Source: Streptomyces sp. CBMA123 (lineage in GTDB: Bacteria; Actinomycetota; Actinomycetes; Streptomycetales; Streptomycetaceae). From it: a stretch of 37,825 nt of DNA. Position numbers and translations under genes: made by a program. Below the pieces are notes generated by a model. That model ran no database searches. It saw nothing but the letters and a program-made list of their open reading frames with translations, and was not told where the DNA came from. This document shows positions 1-8,308 of this stretch, one piece after another; the first letter of the stretch is position 1, and each line of letters starts with the position of its first letter. The stretch covers positions 1-37,825 of the forward strand of contig NZ_MECK01000616.1 of the NCBI RefSeq assembly GCF_014596465.1. Direction: 5' to 3'.

Positions 1-346
1 CCGCCAGCCGGACCGGACGGCCGGCCACCGCCGGGTGCGCGGCGACCTCGGCGACCAGCGGGAAGCCGCGCCAGCCGGGGATGTTGACCGGGCTGACGGT
101 GCCGCCGGCGAGATCGACCGGTCCCGCGCTGCCGATGCCGACGGCCGTCACGGCGGCCCACTCGGGGGTGCCGGCGAGCTGGTCCAGCACCTTGTGGACG
201 ACGGCGAGTACGGCCGCGCCCGGCTCCCGCGCCGGGGTGGGCAGCTGGAGCCGGTGCCGCAGCCGGCCGGCGTCGTCGACCAGTGCCCCGGCGATCTTGG
301 TGCCGCCGATGTCGACGGCGGCGAACAGCGGGGCGGTGGACGGCAT
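1..346 (-). CDS. ROK-family sugar kinase (N-terminal part; continues past left edge)
   Basis: The first 115 codons of a ROK kinase are visible. The phosphate-binding motif DIGGTK lies at residues 12-17, and a GIGSAGPVD segment typical of the family follows near residue 73. The rest of the ATP-binding domain and the zinc-binding CxCGxxGC motif lie outside the window. ROK kinases phosphorylate glucose, mannose, fructose or GlcNAc in the cytosol using ATP. The ATG is chosen because GGAG lies 7-8 bases upstream and the first residues lead straight into the motif. No DNA-binding domain precedes the kinase, so it is a kinase and not a ROK repressor. It lies 79 bases downstream of the GH38 gene on the same strand, so it probably phosphorylates mannose or GlcNAc released from the imported glycan. 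The substrate is inferred from context only. Confidence 0.9.
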   Translation of the reverse strand, partial: MPSTAPLFAAVDIGGTKIAGALVDDAGRLRHRLQLPTPAREPGAAVLAVVHKVLDQLAGTPEWAAVTAVGIGSAGPVDLAGGTVSPVNIPGWRGFPLVAEVAAHPAVAGRPVRLA

Positions 347-371
347 GGCGGGCTCCAGGGGTCGCGGGGGC

Positions 372-402
372 GGCGCCCCGGGCCGCGCGGGGCCGGGGCG
401 CC
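372..402 (-). terminator. GC-rich hairpin between GH38 gene and ROK kinase gene
   Basis: GGCGCCCCGG (372-381) pairs perfectly with CCGGGGCGCC (393-402) around an 11-base loop. No T-run follows. It may be a partial terminator or an mRNA-processing hairpin that lowers kinase expression relative to the upstream operon genes. Confidence 0.45.
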
Positions 403-425
403 TGTGGGGCTTCACGGTACGTCGG

Positions 426-3400
426 TCAGCGGGCCGCGCTGAGCCGCAGGGTGACCAGCTCGAACGGCCGCAGCGCCAGCCGGACCGCGCCCTCCGCCAC
501 CGTCACCTCGCCGCGGGTGCCGTCCCAGGGCCGTTCCAGCAGGTCGCAGGGGACGGCGCCGCCCAGCGGGAAGGACGTGGAGAGCCTGCCGCGGGCCCGG
601 CCGCCGCCCGCCTCGTAGACCCGGACGATCAGGTCGCCGCTGCGGTCGTCGGCGAGCTTGACGGCGCTGACCACCAGGGCGTCGTTGTCGACCTCGACCA
701 GCGGGGCGACGTGCTCGGCGCTGCCGGTGACCCGCCGCTCGGGCAGGCCGATCCGGTAGCCCTCGCGGACGGCGTCGCCGATCGCCGCGCCCGGGACGAG
801 CGCGTGCCGGAAGCGGTGCAGGCCCTGGTCGGTCTTCGGGTCGGGGAAGCGCGGGGCGCGCAGCAGTGAGAAGCGGACGGTCGTGGTGGTGCCGCCGTCG
901 GCCGGGCGCACGGTGCGGGTGACGTCGTGGCCGTAGGTGGAGGCGGTGACCAGGGCCACGCCCCAGCCGGGCTCGTCCAGGTGGACGAAGCGGTGGTTGC
1001 AGGCCTCGAACTTGGCGGCGTCCCAGCTGGTGTTGGTGTGGGTGGGCCGGTAGAGGTGGCCGAACTGGGTCTCGGCGGCGTAGCGCTCGGTGTGGACGTC
1101 CAGCGGGAAGGCGGCCTTGAGGAACTTCTCGGTCTCGTGCCAGTCGACCTCGGTGTCGATGTCGAGGCGCTGCTCGCCCGCGCCCAGGGTGAGGGTCTGG
1201 ACGACGGTGGAGGAGCCGAAGGAGCGGGCGATCCGGACTTCGGCCCGGTCGTCGGTGGCGGAGGCGGTCAGCGAGTCCACGCCGGTCAGGTCGGTGACGG
1301 TGTTGCGGTAGAACTGGTCGACGTCCCAGGCGTCCCACATGTTGGGGAAGTCCGGGTGCAGCTGCAGCAGGTTGGCCCGGCTGCCGGGGGCCACGCTCTC
1401 CCGGCCGCTCGCCGTCTCCACCACCGAGGCGATCAGGCCGTCTGCGTCGACCACCACCTCCAGCAGGCCGTTGCGCAGGGTGAAGCCGCCGCCGTCGAGC
1501 GGGGTCACCGTGCAGGCCGGGCCGTCCGTGGCGGCGACGGCCGCCCCGCCCGCCGGGACGGCCGAACGCGGATGCGGCGCGCCGTTGAACACCAGCTCGC
1601 GCCCGCCCTCCGCCGCCCCGGCCAGCGCCTGCTGGGCCGCGCCGATCAGGGCCTCCAGCTCCTGGGCCAGCGCCGCGTAGGTGGCCTCGGCCTCGCGGTG
1701 CACCCAGGCGATCGAGGAGCCGGGCAGGATGTCATGGAACTGGTGCAGCAGCACCGTCTTCCAGATCCGGTCCAGCTGCTCGTACGGGTACTCGGCGCCG
1801 GTGCGCAACGCGGCGGTGGCGCACCAGAGTTCGGCCTCGCGCAGCAGGTTCTCGCTGCGCCGGTTGCCCTGCTTGGTCCTCGCCTGGCTGGTCAGGGTGG
1901 CCCGGTGCAGCTCCAGGTACAGCTCGCCGACCCAGACCGGCGGGTTCGGGTACTCGGCCTCGGCCTTGGCGAAGAACTCGGCGGGGTTCTCCCAGCGGAC
2001 GGTGGCCGAGCCCTCCAAGTCCCGCAGGCGGGCCGCCTTGGCGACCATCTCGCGGGTCGTGCCGCCGCCGCCGTCACCCCAGCCGGTCGGCGCGATCGAG
2101 TGCCGGGCCACCCCCTTGTCCTTGAAGTTCCGTGCCGCGTGGGCGATTTCGCTGCCCTTCATGGAGCAGTTGTAGGTGTCCACGGGCGGGAAGTGGGTGA
2201 AGATGCGGGTCCCGTCGATGCCCTCCCAGAGGAAGGTGTGGTGCGGGAACTTGTTGACCTGGCTCCAGGAGATCTTCTGGGTCAGCAGCCACTTGGAGCC
2301 GGCGTTGCGGATGATCTGCGGCAGGCCGCCGGTGAAGCCGAAGGTGTCCGGCAGCCAGGCCTCGTGGTTCTCGATCCCGAACTCCTCCAGGAAGAAGCGC
2401 TTGCCGTGGACGAACTGACGGGCCATCGCCTCCGAGCCGGGCATGTTGGTGTCGGACTCGACCCACATGCCGCCGGCCGGGACGAACCGCCCCTCGGCCA
2501 CCGCCTTGCGCACCCGGGCGTACACCTCGGGGCGGTGCTCCTTGATCCAGGCGTACTGCTGCGCCTGGGACATGGTGTAGCGGAACTCCGGCTCGTCCTC
2601 CAGCAGGGCGGTCATGTTGGCGGTGGTGCGGGCCACCTTGCGCACCGTCTCGCGCAGCGGCCACAGCCAGGCGGAGTCGATGTGGGCGTGGCCGATCGCG
2701 CTGATCCGGTGCGCGGACGGCGCGGCGGGCGCTGCCAGGACGGCCGTCAGCTGCGAACGGGCCTCGGCGGCCGTCCCGTTGACGTCCTGGAGGTCGATCG
2801 CGTCCAGGCAGCGCTCGACCGCGCGCAGCACCTCCCAACGGCGGGCGCCGTCCACCGGCAGCTCGGCCATCAGCTCGCCGAGCACCTCCAGGTCCAGCGA
2901 CAGCTGCCAGACGGTGTCGTCGAAGACCGCGAGGTCCATCCGGGCCAGCTGGTACTGGGGCTGGTCGCCGGCCGTCTCCTTGTCGCCCAACTCGGTGGGA
3001 AGGAAGGGGTGGTAGTCCAGGATGACCGGGTTGGCGGCAGCCTCGACGTGCAGCAGCACCTGCTCGCCGCCGGCCGCCGGGGTGGCGATCCGCACCCACT
3101 GGTTGCGCGGGTTGAGGCCCTTCACCGGGCTGCCGTCCGGGCGGTAGACCAGGCCCTCGCACTGGAAGCCGGGCATGTTGGCGTCGAAGCCGAGGTCGAT
3201 CAGCGCCTCGACCGTCCGGCCGGCCCAGGCCTCGGGCACGGTGCCGGACACGGTCAGCCAACTGGTGCCCCAGGGCGCGCCCCAGGCGTCGCCGACCGCG
3301 ATCGGGGTGCGCGGCGCGGCCAGGCCCTCGGCGACCGGGACGGGCTCGCCGGGGGCGGTCCAGATGCCGACCTCCAGCGGGACGGACTCGGGGTAGACGG

Positions 3401-3467
3401 CGGGGAGGATGCGCTCCTCCAGGACGCGCTTGAGGCGGGACTCGACGAGGGTGCGGTCATCGTGCAT
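426..3467 (-). CDS. GH38 alpha-mannosidase, cytosolic type
   Basis: This 1013-aa protein has no signal peptide and matches the cytosolic (MAN2C1-like) branch of GH38 in length and layout. It removes non-reducing alpha-mannose residues from oligosaccharides. The zinc site and catalytic residues are visible: HID at 262-264 in GHAHIDSAWLW, the likely nucleophile D374 in LPDTFGF, and H578 in HQFHDILPGS. The C-terminal third (from about residue 700) is the beta-sandwich region of the family. Longer upstream in-frame starts exist, but ATG at 3467 has GGAG about 9 bases before it and opens the recognisable family N-terminus. It lies 38 bases downstream of the GH5 gene in the importer operon. The role inferred is trimming of imported mannose-rich N-glycans inside the cell. 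Confidence 0.93.
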   Translation of the reverse strand: MHDDRTLVESRLKRVLEERILPAVYPESVPLEVGIWTAPGEPVPVAEGLAAPRTPIAVGDAWGAPWGTSWLTVSGTVPEAWAGRTVEALIDLGFDANMPGFQCEGLVYRPDGSPVKGLNPRNQWVRIATPAAGGEQVLLHVEAAANPVILDYHPFLPTELGDKETAGDQPQYQLARMDLAVFDDTVWQLSLDLEVLGELMAELPVDGARRWEVLRAVERCLDAIDLQDVNGTAAEARSQLTAVLAAPAAPSAHRISAIGHAHIDSAWLWPLRETVRKVARTTANMTALLEDEPEFRYTMSQAQQYAWIKEHRPEVYARVRKAVAEGRFVPAGGMWVESDTNMPGSEAMARQFVHGKRFFLEEFGIENHEAWLPDTFGFTGGLPQIIRNAGSKWLLTQKISWSQVNKFPHHTFLWEGIDGTRIFTHFPPVDTYNCSMKGSEIAHAARNFKDKGVARHSIAPTGWGDGGGGTTREMVAKAARLRDLEGSATVRWENPAEFFAKAEAEYPNPPVWVGELYLELHRATLTSQARTKQGNRRSENLLREAELWCATAALRTGAEYPYEQLDRIWKTVLLHQFHDILPGSSIAWVHREAEATYAALAQELEALIGAAQQALAGAAEGGRELVFNGAPHPRSAVPAGGAAVAATDGPACTVTPLDGGGFTLRNGLLEVVVDADGLIASVVETASGRESVAPGSRANLLQLHPDFPNMWDAWDVDQFYRNTVTDLTGVDSLTASATDDRAEVRIARSFGSSTVVQTLTLGAGEQRLDIDTEVDWHETEKFLKAAFPLDVHTERYAAETQFGHLYRPTHTNTSWDAAKFEACNHRFVHLDEPGWGVALVTASTYGHDVTRTVRPADGGTTTTVRFSLLRAPRFPDPKTDQGLHRFRHALVPGAAIGDAVREGYRIGLPERRVTGSAEHVAPLVEVDNDALVVSAVKLADDRSGDLIVRVYEAGGGRARGRLSTSFPLGGAVPCDLLERPWDGTRGEVTVAEGAVRLALRPFELVTLRLSAAR

Positions 3468-3505
3468 GTCGGCAGGCTCCGTTGCGTGGCGAGGGACAGC
3501 GCTGG

Positions 3506-4831
3506 CTAGAGAGAACGTACGTCGGAGGGGTGGACCACCTCGGTGATGCCGCGCGCGGCCAGGTGCGCGCGGTCCCCGGCGCGTTCGGCGAGCACGGTGG
3601 TCGGCCGGGCGCCGGCCTCGGCGAGGCGCATGAAGGCCTCGTACACCGGGCCGCCGGGGCCGCAGTCCGCGCGACGGGGGGAGGTGACCTCGTCGCCGGT
3701 GGCGACCACCACGGCGGTGCTGCGCGGTTTGGGCGGCTGCCAGCCGCGGCGGGCCTCGGCGGCGGCCTCGGCGAGCCGGGCGCCGGCCGGTTTGACGCTC
3801 CGGTCGGTCGTCAACAGGCCGAGGCTGTACTCCAGTTCGGGGAAGTCGGCGAGCGAGCGGTCCACGTCGTGGGAGCACCACCAGGTGACGCCCCAGACGT
3901 CCGGGCAGTCCAGCACGGCCTCGACGGTGGCGCCGGTGAACCGGGCCGCGTCCCCGGCGGTGATGTGCGGGGCGGGCGCGCCGACCTCCTGCAGCCAGAC
4001 CGGGCGGGCCGGGTCCTCGGCCCAGGCCTTGGACAGCTCGACCAGGTACGCGGCGTGCTGGGCGGTGGCGGTGGAGTGGGCGCCGTAGCGCTGGGCGGTG
4101 CCGTTGAACACCCAGGAGTGCACGGCGGTGGCGGCGCCGAGGCGGGCCGAGTGCCAGGGGGTGAACGGGTGCCCGTCCAGGTACCAGGCCGCGTCGTAGG
4201 AGGCGTGCAGGTGCAGTCGGCCGGGCGCGCCCTGCTCGCAGGCGGCGAGCATCCGGCGCAGCCAGGCCTCGGCCTCGGCCGGGGTGATGCGGTCCGGGTC
4301 GGGGTGCGGGGCGCCGGAGAACTGGTTGATCTCGTTGCCGAGCGTCATCCCGAGGAAGTTCGGCCGCTCGCGCAGCGCCTCGGCGAGGGTGCGCAGGTAG
4401 GCTGCCTGGCCGTCGAGGACCTCGGGGTCGGTGAAGAGGTTGCGGCGGTGCCAGGTCTGGGTCCAGGACGGCAGGAAGTCGAAGCTCGACAGGTGGCCCT
4501 GGAGGCCGTCCACCGCGACGTCCAGGCCGCGTTCGCCGGCCGCGTCCACCAGGGCCGTCAGCTGCTCGACGGCGCGCGGGCGGATCAGGGTGCGGTTGGG
4601 CTGGAACAGCGGCCAGAGCGGGAAGACCCGGACGTGGTCCAGGCCGAGGGCGGCGATGGAGTCGAAGTCGGCGCGCACGGCGTCCAGGTCGAAGTCGAGC
4701 CAGTGGTGGAACCAGCCGGAGCTGGGGGTGTAGTTGACGCCGAAGCGCGGAGCCTGCGGGGCGGTGCTCGCGGGGGCGGTCGCAGGGGTGGTGGCGGTGG
4801 TGGTCACAGGCGCGGTCGCGGGGGTGGTCAC
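3506..4831 (-). CDS. GH5 glycosidase, probably a GH5_18-type beta-mannosidase
   Basis: This is a 441-aa protein with a low-complexity Thr/Ala/Pro N-terminus (about 20 residues) and then a clan-A TIM barrel from FGVNYTPSSGWFHHW. The two GH5 catalytic glutamates are E167 in LGNEINQF (acid/base) and E282 in VWLQEVGAP (nucleophile). No signal peptide is seen, so it should act in the cytosol. A C-terminal extension of about 70 residues (from PPKPRSTAVVV) looks like a small alpha/beta domain of unknown role. The GTG start is preceded by GAGGAAG at good spacing; an upstream in-frame extension has no such site. Family knowledge: GH5_18 of bifidobacteria cleaves Man-beta-1,4-GlcNAc, the core left after GH85 and alpha-mannosidase action. 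That fits this operon, but the subfamily call is by recognition and context, not by alignment. Confidence 0.8.
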   Translation of the reverse strand: MTTPATAPVTTTATTPATAPASTAPQAPRFGVNYTPSSGWFHHWLDFDLDAVRADFDSIAALGLDHVRVFPLWPLFQPNRTLIRPRAVEQLTALVDAAGERGLDVAVDGLQGHLSSFDFLPSWTQTWHRRNLFTDPEVLDGQAAYLRTLAEALRERPNFLGMTLGNEINQFSGAPHPDPDRITPAEAEAWLRRMLAACEQGAPGRLHLHASYDAAWYLDGHPFTPWHSARLGAATAVHSWVFNGTAQRYGAHSTATAQHAAYLVELSKAWAEDPARPVWLQEVGAPAPHITAGDAARFTGATVEAVLDCPDVWGVTWWCSHDVDRSLADFPELEYSLGLLTTDRSVKPAGARLAEAAAEARRGWQPPKPRSTAVVVATGDEVTSPRRADCGPGGPVYEAFMRLAEAGARPTTVLAERAGDRAHLAARGITEVVHPSDVRSL

Positions 4832-4872
4832 GGTGGGCTTCCTCAACTCGTGTGGGCCGTAGGGGAAATGGG

Positions 4873-5736
4873 CTATCCCTTGACGGCTCCCTCCTCGACG
4901 CCCTTGAAGAAGAAGCGCTGGCAGACGGCGAACACCACGACGATCGGCAGGAAGGCGATCATGGTGCCGGCGGCGATCAGCCGAGGGTTGGCGGAGAAGG
5001 TGCCGTTGAGGTACTGGAGCCCGACGGTCAGGGTGTACTTCTGCGGGTCGTTGAGCACGATCAGCGGCCAGAGGAAGTCGTCCCAGGCGCCGATGAAGGT
5101 GAAGATGACGATCACGCTGAGCATGCCGCGCGCGTTCGGCAGGCCGATGTGCCACAGCCGCTGCCAGACGTTGGCGCCGTCCACCAGCGCGGCCTGGTCC
5201 AGTTCGAGGGGGACGGCGGCGAAGGCGGTGCGCATCAGCAGCACGTTGAGCATGGCGATCGCCCCGGGCAGGGCGACGCCGGCCAGGCTGTCGGCCAGGC
5301 CGAGGCCGCGCACCAGCACGTACTGGGAGACGATGGTGACCTCGCCGGGCAGCACCAGGGTGGCCAGGAAGAGGCCGAGGACGAGCCTGGCGCCGCGGAA
5401 GCGAAGCCGGGCCAGGGCGTAGCCGGCCAGGGTGCAGCCGACCACGTTGCCGGTGATGCAGACGGCGGCGACGATCAGCGAGTTGAGGGCGTACGTCCAC
5501 ACCGGGATGGTGTCGGCGACCTTGCCGAAGTTGCCGAGGGTCGGCTGCTCGGGCAGGAAGGCCGGGGTGCGGGTGTAGACGTCCTCGGCGGGGCCCTTGA
5601 GGGCGGTGGACAGCTGCCACAGGAAGGGGCCGATGACCAGCAGCAGGACGAGCAGCAGGAGCAGGTAGCGGGCGGCGGTCCGGGCGGGGGACGGCGAGTT
5701 GAAGCCGCGGGCCGGCTTCGGGTGGAGGGTGGTCAC
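4873..5736 (-). CDS. ABC sugar transporter permease, MalG type
   Basis: The 287-aa inner-membrane permease has about six hydrophobic segments, beginning with a Leu-rich helix near residue 25. The cytoplasmic EAA loop appears as DQAALVDGANVWQRLWHIGLPNARG near residue 190, which is the contact site for the ATPase. The start is GTG, only 4 bases after the stop of the other permease gene, so the two are probably translationally coupled. It should form the membrane channel with that permease and accept ligand from the lipoprotein encoded upstream. No ATPase gene is present. Streptomycetes commonly use the shared ATPase MsiK for such carbohydrate importers, so MsiK is the likely partner (inference). 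Confidence 0.93.
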   Translation of the reverse strand: MTTLHPKPARGFNSPSPARTAARYLLLLLVLLLVIGPFLWQLSTALKGPAEDVYTRTPAFLPEQPTLGNFGKVADTIPVWTYALNSLIVAAVCITGNVVGCTLAGYALARLRFRGARLVLGLFLATLVLPGEVTIVSQYVLVRGLGLADSLAGVALPGAIAMLNVLLMRTAFAAVPLELDQAALVDGANVWQRLWHIGLPNARGMLSVIVIFTFIGAWDDFLWPLIVLNDPQKYTLTVGLQYLNGTFSANPRLIAAGTMIAFLPIVVVFAVCQRFFFKGVEEGAVKG

Positions 5737-5740
5737 GGGC

Positions 5741-6613
5741 TCAGGCCGCCTTCCGGTTCAGCCGCATCAGGAACAGCATCGGGCCGAGGGTGATGACGAA
5801 CAGCAGCAGGCTCAGCGCGGAGGCGTAGCCCAGGTGGCCGTTGAAGCCGCGGCTGTACATCTGGATCAGCATCACCACCGACATGTCGCGGCCACCGGGG
5901 CCGCCCTGTCCGTTGGAGAGTACGTACAGCTCGGAGAAGACGCGCAGGGAACTCACCGAGATCAGCGCGGAGATCAGCACCATGGTCGGACGCACCCCGG
6001 GCAGGGTGACGTGCCAGAAGCGGCGCAGCGGGCTCGCGCCGTCCACGGCCGCCGCCTCGTGCAGCTCGCGCGGGACGTTGGCGAGCGCGGACAGGTAGAT
6101 GACCATGTAGTAGCCCAGGCCCTTCCAGACGGTCAGGGCGATCGCGCTGAACAGCAGCAGCCAGCGGTCGGTGAGGAAGGAGACCGGGGAGTCCGCCAGA
6201 CCGCTCTGCTGGAGCAGGCCGTTGACCAGGCCCCGGTCGTCCAGCACCCAGCCCCAGACCAGCGCCACCACGACGGCGGAGGCGATCACCGGGGTGTAGA
6301 AGGCGGTGCGGAAGAAGGTGATGCCGGGGATCCGGCGCTGGACGAGCAGGGCGAGCAGCAGCGGCAGGACGGTCAGCAGGGGGAGGCAGACCAGCATGAA
6401 GACGATGCTGTTGAGCAGGGCGTCGGCGAGCTGGGCGTCGTCCAGCAGCCGGCCGTAGTTCTCCAGGCCGGTGAAGTGCCCGCCGCCGATGGGCTTGGCG
6501 TTGGTGAAGGAGAGGATCACCGTGTTGACGGCCGGCCAGAGGTTGAAGACGGCCAGCCAGAGTATCGCGGGGCCGGCGAGCAGCCAGGGGGTGAACCAAC
6601 GCCGGTGGGTCAT
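5741..6613 (-). CDS. ABC sugar transporter permease, MalF type
   Basis: The 290-aa membrane protein begins MTHRRWFTPWLL and has six predicted hydrophobic spans. An EAA-type loop is seen as HEAAAVDGASPLRRFWHVTLPG near residue 195. It is the first of two permeases of a CUT1-type oligosaccharide importer. The ATG is preceded by AGGAAGG at normal spacing. The gap to the upstream lipoprotein gene is 132 bases and contains a hairpin, whereas the gap to the next permease is 4 bases. The substrate inferred from the locus is an oligomannose glycan released by the GH85 enzyme. Confidence 0.93.
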   Translation of the reverse strand: MTHRRWFTPWLLAGPAILWLAVFNLWPAVNTVILSFTNAKPIGGGHFTGLENYGRLLDDAQLADALLNSIVFMLVCLPLLTVLPLLLALLVQRRIPGITFFRTAFYTPVIASAVVVALVWGWVLDDRGLVNGLLQQSGLADSPVSFLTDRWLLLFSAIALTVWKGLGYYMVIYLSALANVPRELHEAAAVDGASPLRRFWHVTLPGVRPTMVLISALISVSSLRVFSELYVLSNGQGGPGGRDMSVVMLIQMYSRGFNGHLGYASALSLLLFVITLGPMLFLMRLNRKAA

Positions 6614-6680
6614 GCGGGTGCCTTCCTGGGGCTGGGCCCTGGGCCTTCCGGGGACCGGGGCGGTGCAGGTGATTCCCGGG

Positions 6681-6704
6681 GGCGGCGGGTGGGGGACCGC
6701 CGCC
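6681..6704 (-). other. Hairpin between solute-binding-protein and permease genes
   Basis: GGCGGCGG (6681-6688) pairs with CCGCCGCC (6697-6704) around an 8-base loop. Hairpins at this place in binding-protein operons often stabilise or partly terminate the transcript so that more binding protein than permease is made. That role is inferred. Confidence 0.45.
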
Positions 6705-6745
6705 TCGCCGGTACGGGTTCGCTACGGGCTCCGGGCGTGGTGGGG

Positions 6746-8035
6746 TCAGCCCTTGAGCAGCTTGTCGCACTGCTCGACGGCGGTGTCCAGCGCCTGCTTG
6801 GAGCTGGTCTGGCCGCTGATGGCGAGGGCGAACTGCTGCTTGACGATGGTGCCCATCGCGTCGTCCACCTCGACCGGCTGGATCAGCTGGGCCTTGGCGA
6901 GCGAGTTGAAGGCCATCACCTTGGCGTCGCCCGCGTTGCTGCCGTCGCTCTTGCTGAAGAACGGGTCGTTCGCGGAGGCCTTGGTGGACGGGAAGACGCT
7001 GGTCAGGTGGGCGAAGGCGGCCTGGTTCTCGGGGCTGGTGACCCAGCGGGCGAGGGCGACCGCGGCGGCCGGGTTCTTGGTGTTCTTGGGGATGGACAGG
7101 CCCTGGACGTACAGCGGCGGGGTGCCCATCGCGGGGGAGGGGACGACCTTCGGCGCGAGGGTGGGGTTGTCGGTGGCGAGGCTGGTGATGAAGTTGCCGC
7201 CGCCGGTGGTCCAGGCCGCGGTGCCGGCGCTGAACAGCTTGGAGTTGCCGGCGTAGGTGTCGGTGAGCACCCCGTTCGGCATCAGGCCGTCCTTGAAGGC
7301 GTCGCGGTACTTGTCGAGCAGCGCGGCGGCCTCGGGGGTGTTGAAGGTGAAGGACTTGCCGTCGTCGGCCAGGATCTTCACCCCGATGTTGTAGAGGTCG
7401 CCGAGGCCCGGCTTGCGGCTCATCAGATAGGTCTGGCCGCCGGACTTCTCCTTCATCACCCGGGCCTGGGCGATGAGTTCGTCCAGGTTGGCCGGGGGCT
7501 TCGCCGGGTCCAGCCCGTTCTTGCCGAGGAGGTCCGAACTCCAGTAGTTCACATCGGTGTTGAGGTACCAGGGGTAGCCGAAGGTGCCCTGGTACCCGTG
7601 GTAGCGGTAGGCGTCCACGCCGCCGGCCACGTACTCGTCGGCGAGCTTGGGGTCGGCCTTGGCCACGTCCAGCAGGACGTCCTTCCTGGCGAGCGGGAAG
7701 GCGAAGTCCGGCGGGAGGTTGACCACGTCGGGCAGGGTGCCGGAGGCGGCCTGGCTGAGCACCTTGTCGGCGTAGCCCTCGCCGGGCTGGTCCAGCCAGT
7801 CGACCTCGACGCCCGGGTACTTCTTCTTGAAGCCGTCGATCACGCCCTGCATGTAGTCGGTGAACTTGGGCTTGAGCGACCAGGTCTGGATCGAGACCTT
7901 GCCCTTGACCTCGCCGGTGGCGGCCGCACTCGCCACGCTGTCGCTGTTCTTGGTGTCTCCGGAGCCGAGTCCGCAGCCGGTGAGGGCCGCCGCGGTGAGG
8001 GCCGTCGTGGTCAGTGCCGCCCAGATTCTTCGCAT
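6746..8035 (-). CDS. Extracellular sugar-binding lipoprotein of an ABC importer
   Basis: This 429-aa protein has a lipoprotein signal peptide. A short Arg-rich n-region and an Ala/Thr/Leu h-region lead to the lipobox L-T-G-C with the acylated Cys at residue 21. The mature part has the type-I (MalE-like) solute-binding pattern, including a VDWLDQPGEGYADKVL segment and a C-terminal ALDTAVEQCDKLL helix. It should sit on the outer face of the membrane and hand oligosaccharide to the two downstream permeases. ATG at 8035 has GGGAGA upstream; an in-frame extension upstream runs into the tandem repeats and is unlikely to be translated. The transcript apparently starts near 8255, giving a long leader of about 220 bases that carries the 14-base repeats. 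Ligand identity is inferred from the neighbouring GH85, GH38 and GH5 genes. Confidence 0.92.
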   Translation of the reverse strand: MRRIWAALTTTALTAAALTGCGLGSGDTKNSDSVASAAATGEVKGKVSIQTWSLKPKFTDYMQGVIDGFKKKYPGVEVDWLDQPGEGYADKVLSQAASGTLPDVVNLPPDFAFPLARKDVLLDVAKADPKLADEYVAGGVDAYRYHGYQGTFGYPWYLNTDVNYWSSDLLGKNGLDPAKPPANLDELIAQARVMKEKSGGQTYLMSRKPGLGDLYNIGVKILADDGKSFTFNTPEAAALLDKYRDAFKDGLMPNGVLTDTYAGNSKLFSAGTAAWTTGGGNFITSLATDNPTLAPKVVPSPAMGTPPLYVQGLSIPKNTKNPAAAVALARWVTSPENQAAFAHLTSVFPSTKASANDPFFSKSDGSNAGDAKVMAFNSLAKAQLIQPVEVDDAMGTIVKQQFALAISGQTSSKQALDTAVEQCDKLLKG

Positions 8036-8087
8036 GAGGGTCTCCCGGTCCTGGGGGTGGGTGGGGGATCGCGCCGGGCTCGGGGCT

Positions 8088-8171
8088 GTGCACCGGGGGT
8101 GGTGCACCGGGGGTGGTGCACCGGGGGTGGTGCACCGGGCGTGGTGTACCGGTGGTGGTGCGTCCGGGGTG
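8088..8171. repeat. Six tandem copies of a 14-bp unit
   Basis: The unit GTGCACCGGGGGTG is repeated head to tail six times. Units 1-3 are identical, unit 4 has one change, and units 5-6 are more diverged. Across each junction the sequence GGTGCACC is an 8-bp perfect palindrome. The array lies in the untranslated leader of the importer operon, between its predicted promoter and the lipoprotein start. Its function is unknown. Confidence 0.95.
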
Positions 8172-8236
8172 GGTGACCGCGCCGAGCTCGGGGTTTGCGT
8201 GTTCTTGGGTTGTGTCGGGTTTCGGAACCTGACTAA

Positions 8237-8250
8237 CTAAACCGGTCTAG
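8237..8250. promoter_or_regulatory. Probable LacI-family operator (importer operon)
   Basis: CTAAACCGGTCTAG is an almost perfect 14-bp palindrome with the central CpG-containing core typical of LacI-family sites. It lies just downstream of the predicted minus-strand start point, and 59 bases before the lacI-like gene. A near-identical site is found at 9384-9397. Confidence 0.75.
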
Positions 8251-8261
8251 CTCTGGCAGGG

Positions 8262-8291
8262 ACTATGCTCCCGCCTAAACTTGGCTGTCAA
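8262..8291 (-). promoter_or_regulatory. Predicted promoter of the importer/mannosidase operon
   Basis: On the minus strand TTGACA (8291-8286) is followed after 18 bases by CATAGT (8267-8262). Transcription would begin near 8255, immediately in front of the operator palindrome, so bound repressor would block it. Confidence 0.55.
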
Positions 8292-8308
8292 GAGAGGAGT
8301 CGGGTTCC

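Noticed and set aside
927..3509. Very long open frame on the plus strand opposite the GH38 gene
   Set aside because: It is extremely rich in Gly, Val, Ala, Arg and Asp and has no domain pattern. It mirrors the high-GC coding strand of the clear GH38 gene; similar long antisense frames lie opposite the importer, GH85 and second GH38 genes.
8088..8171. CRISPR-like array
   Set aside because: Units of 14 bp are contiguous with no spacers, and no cas genes are present.
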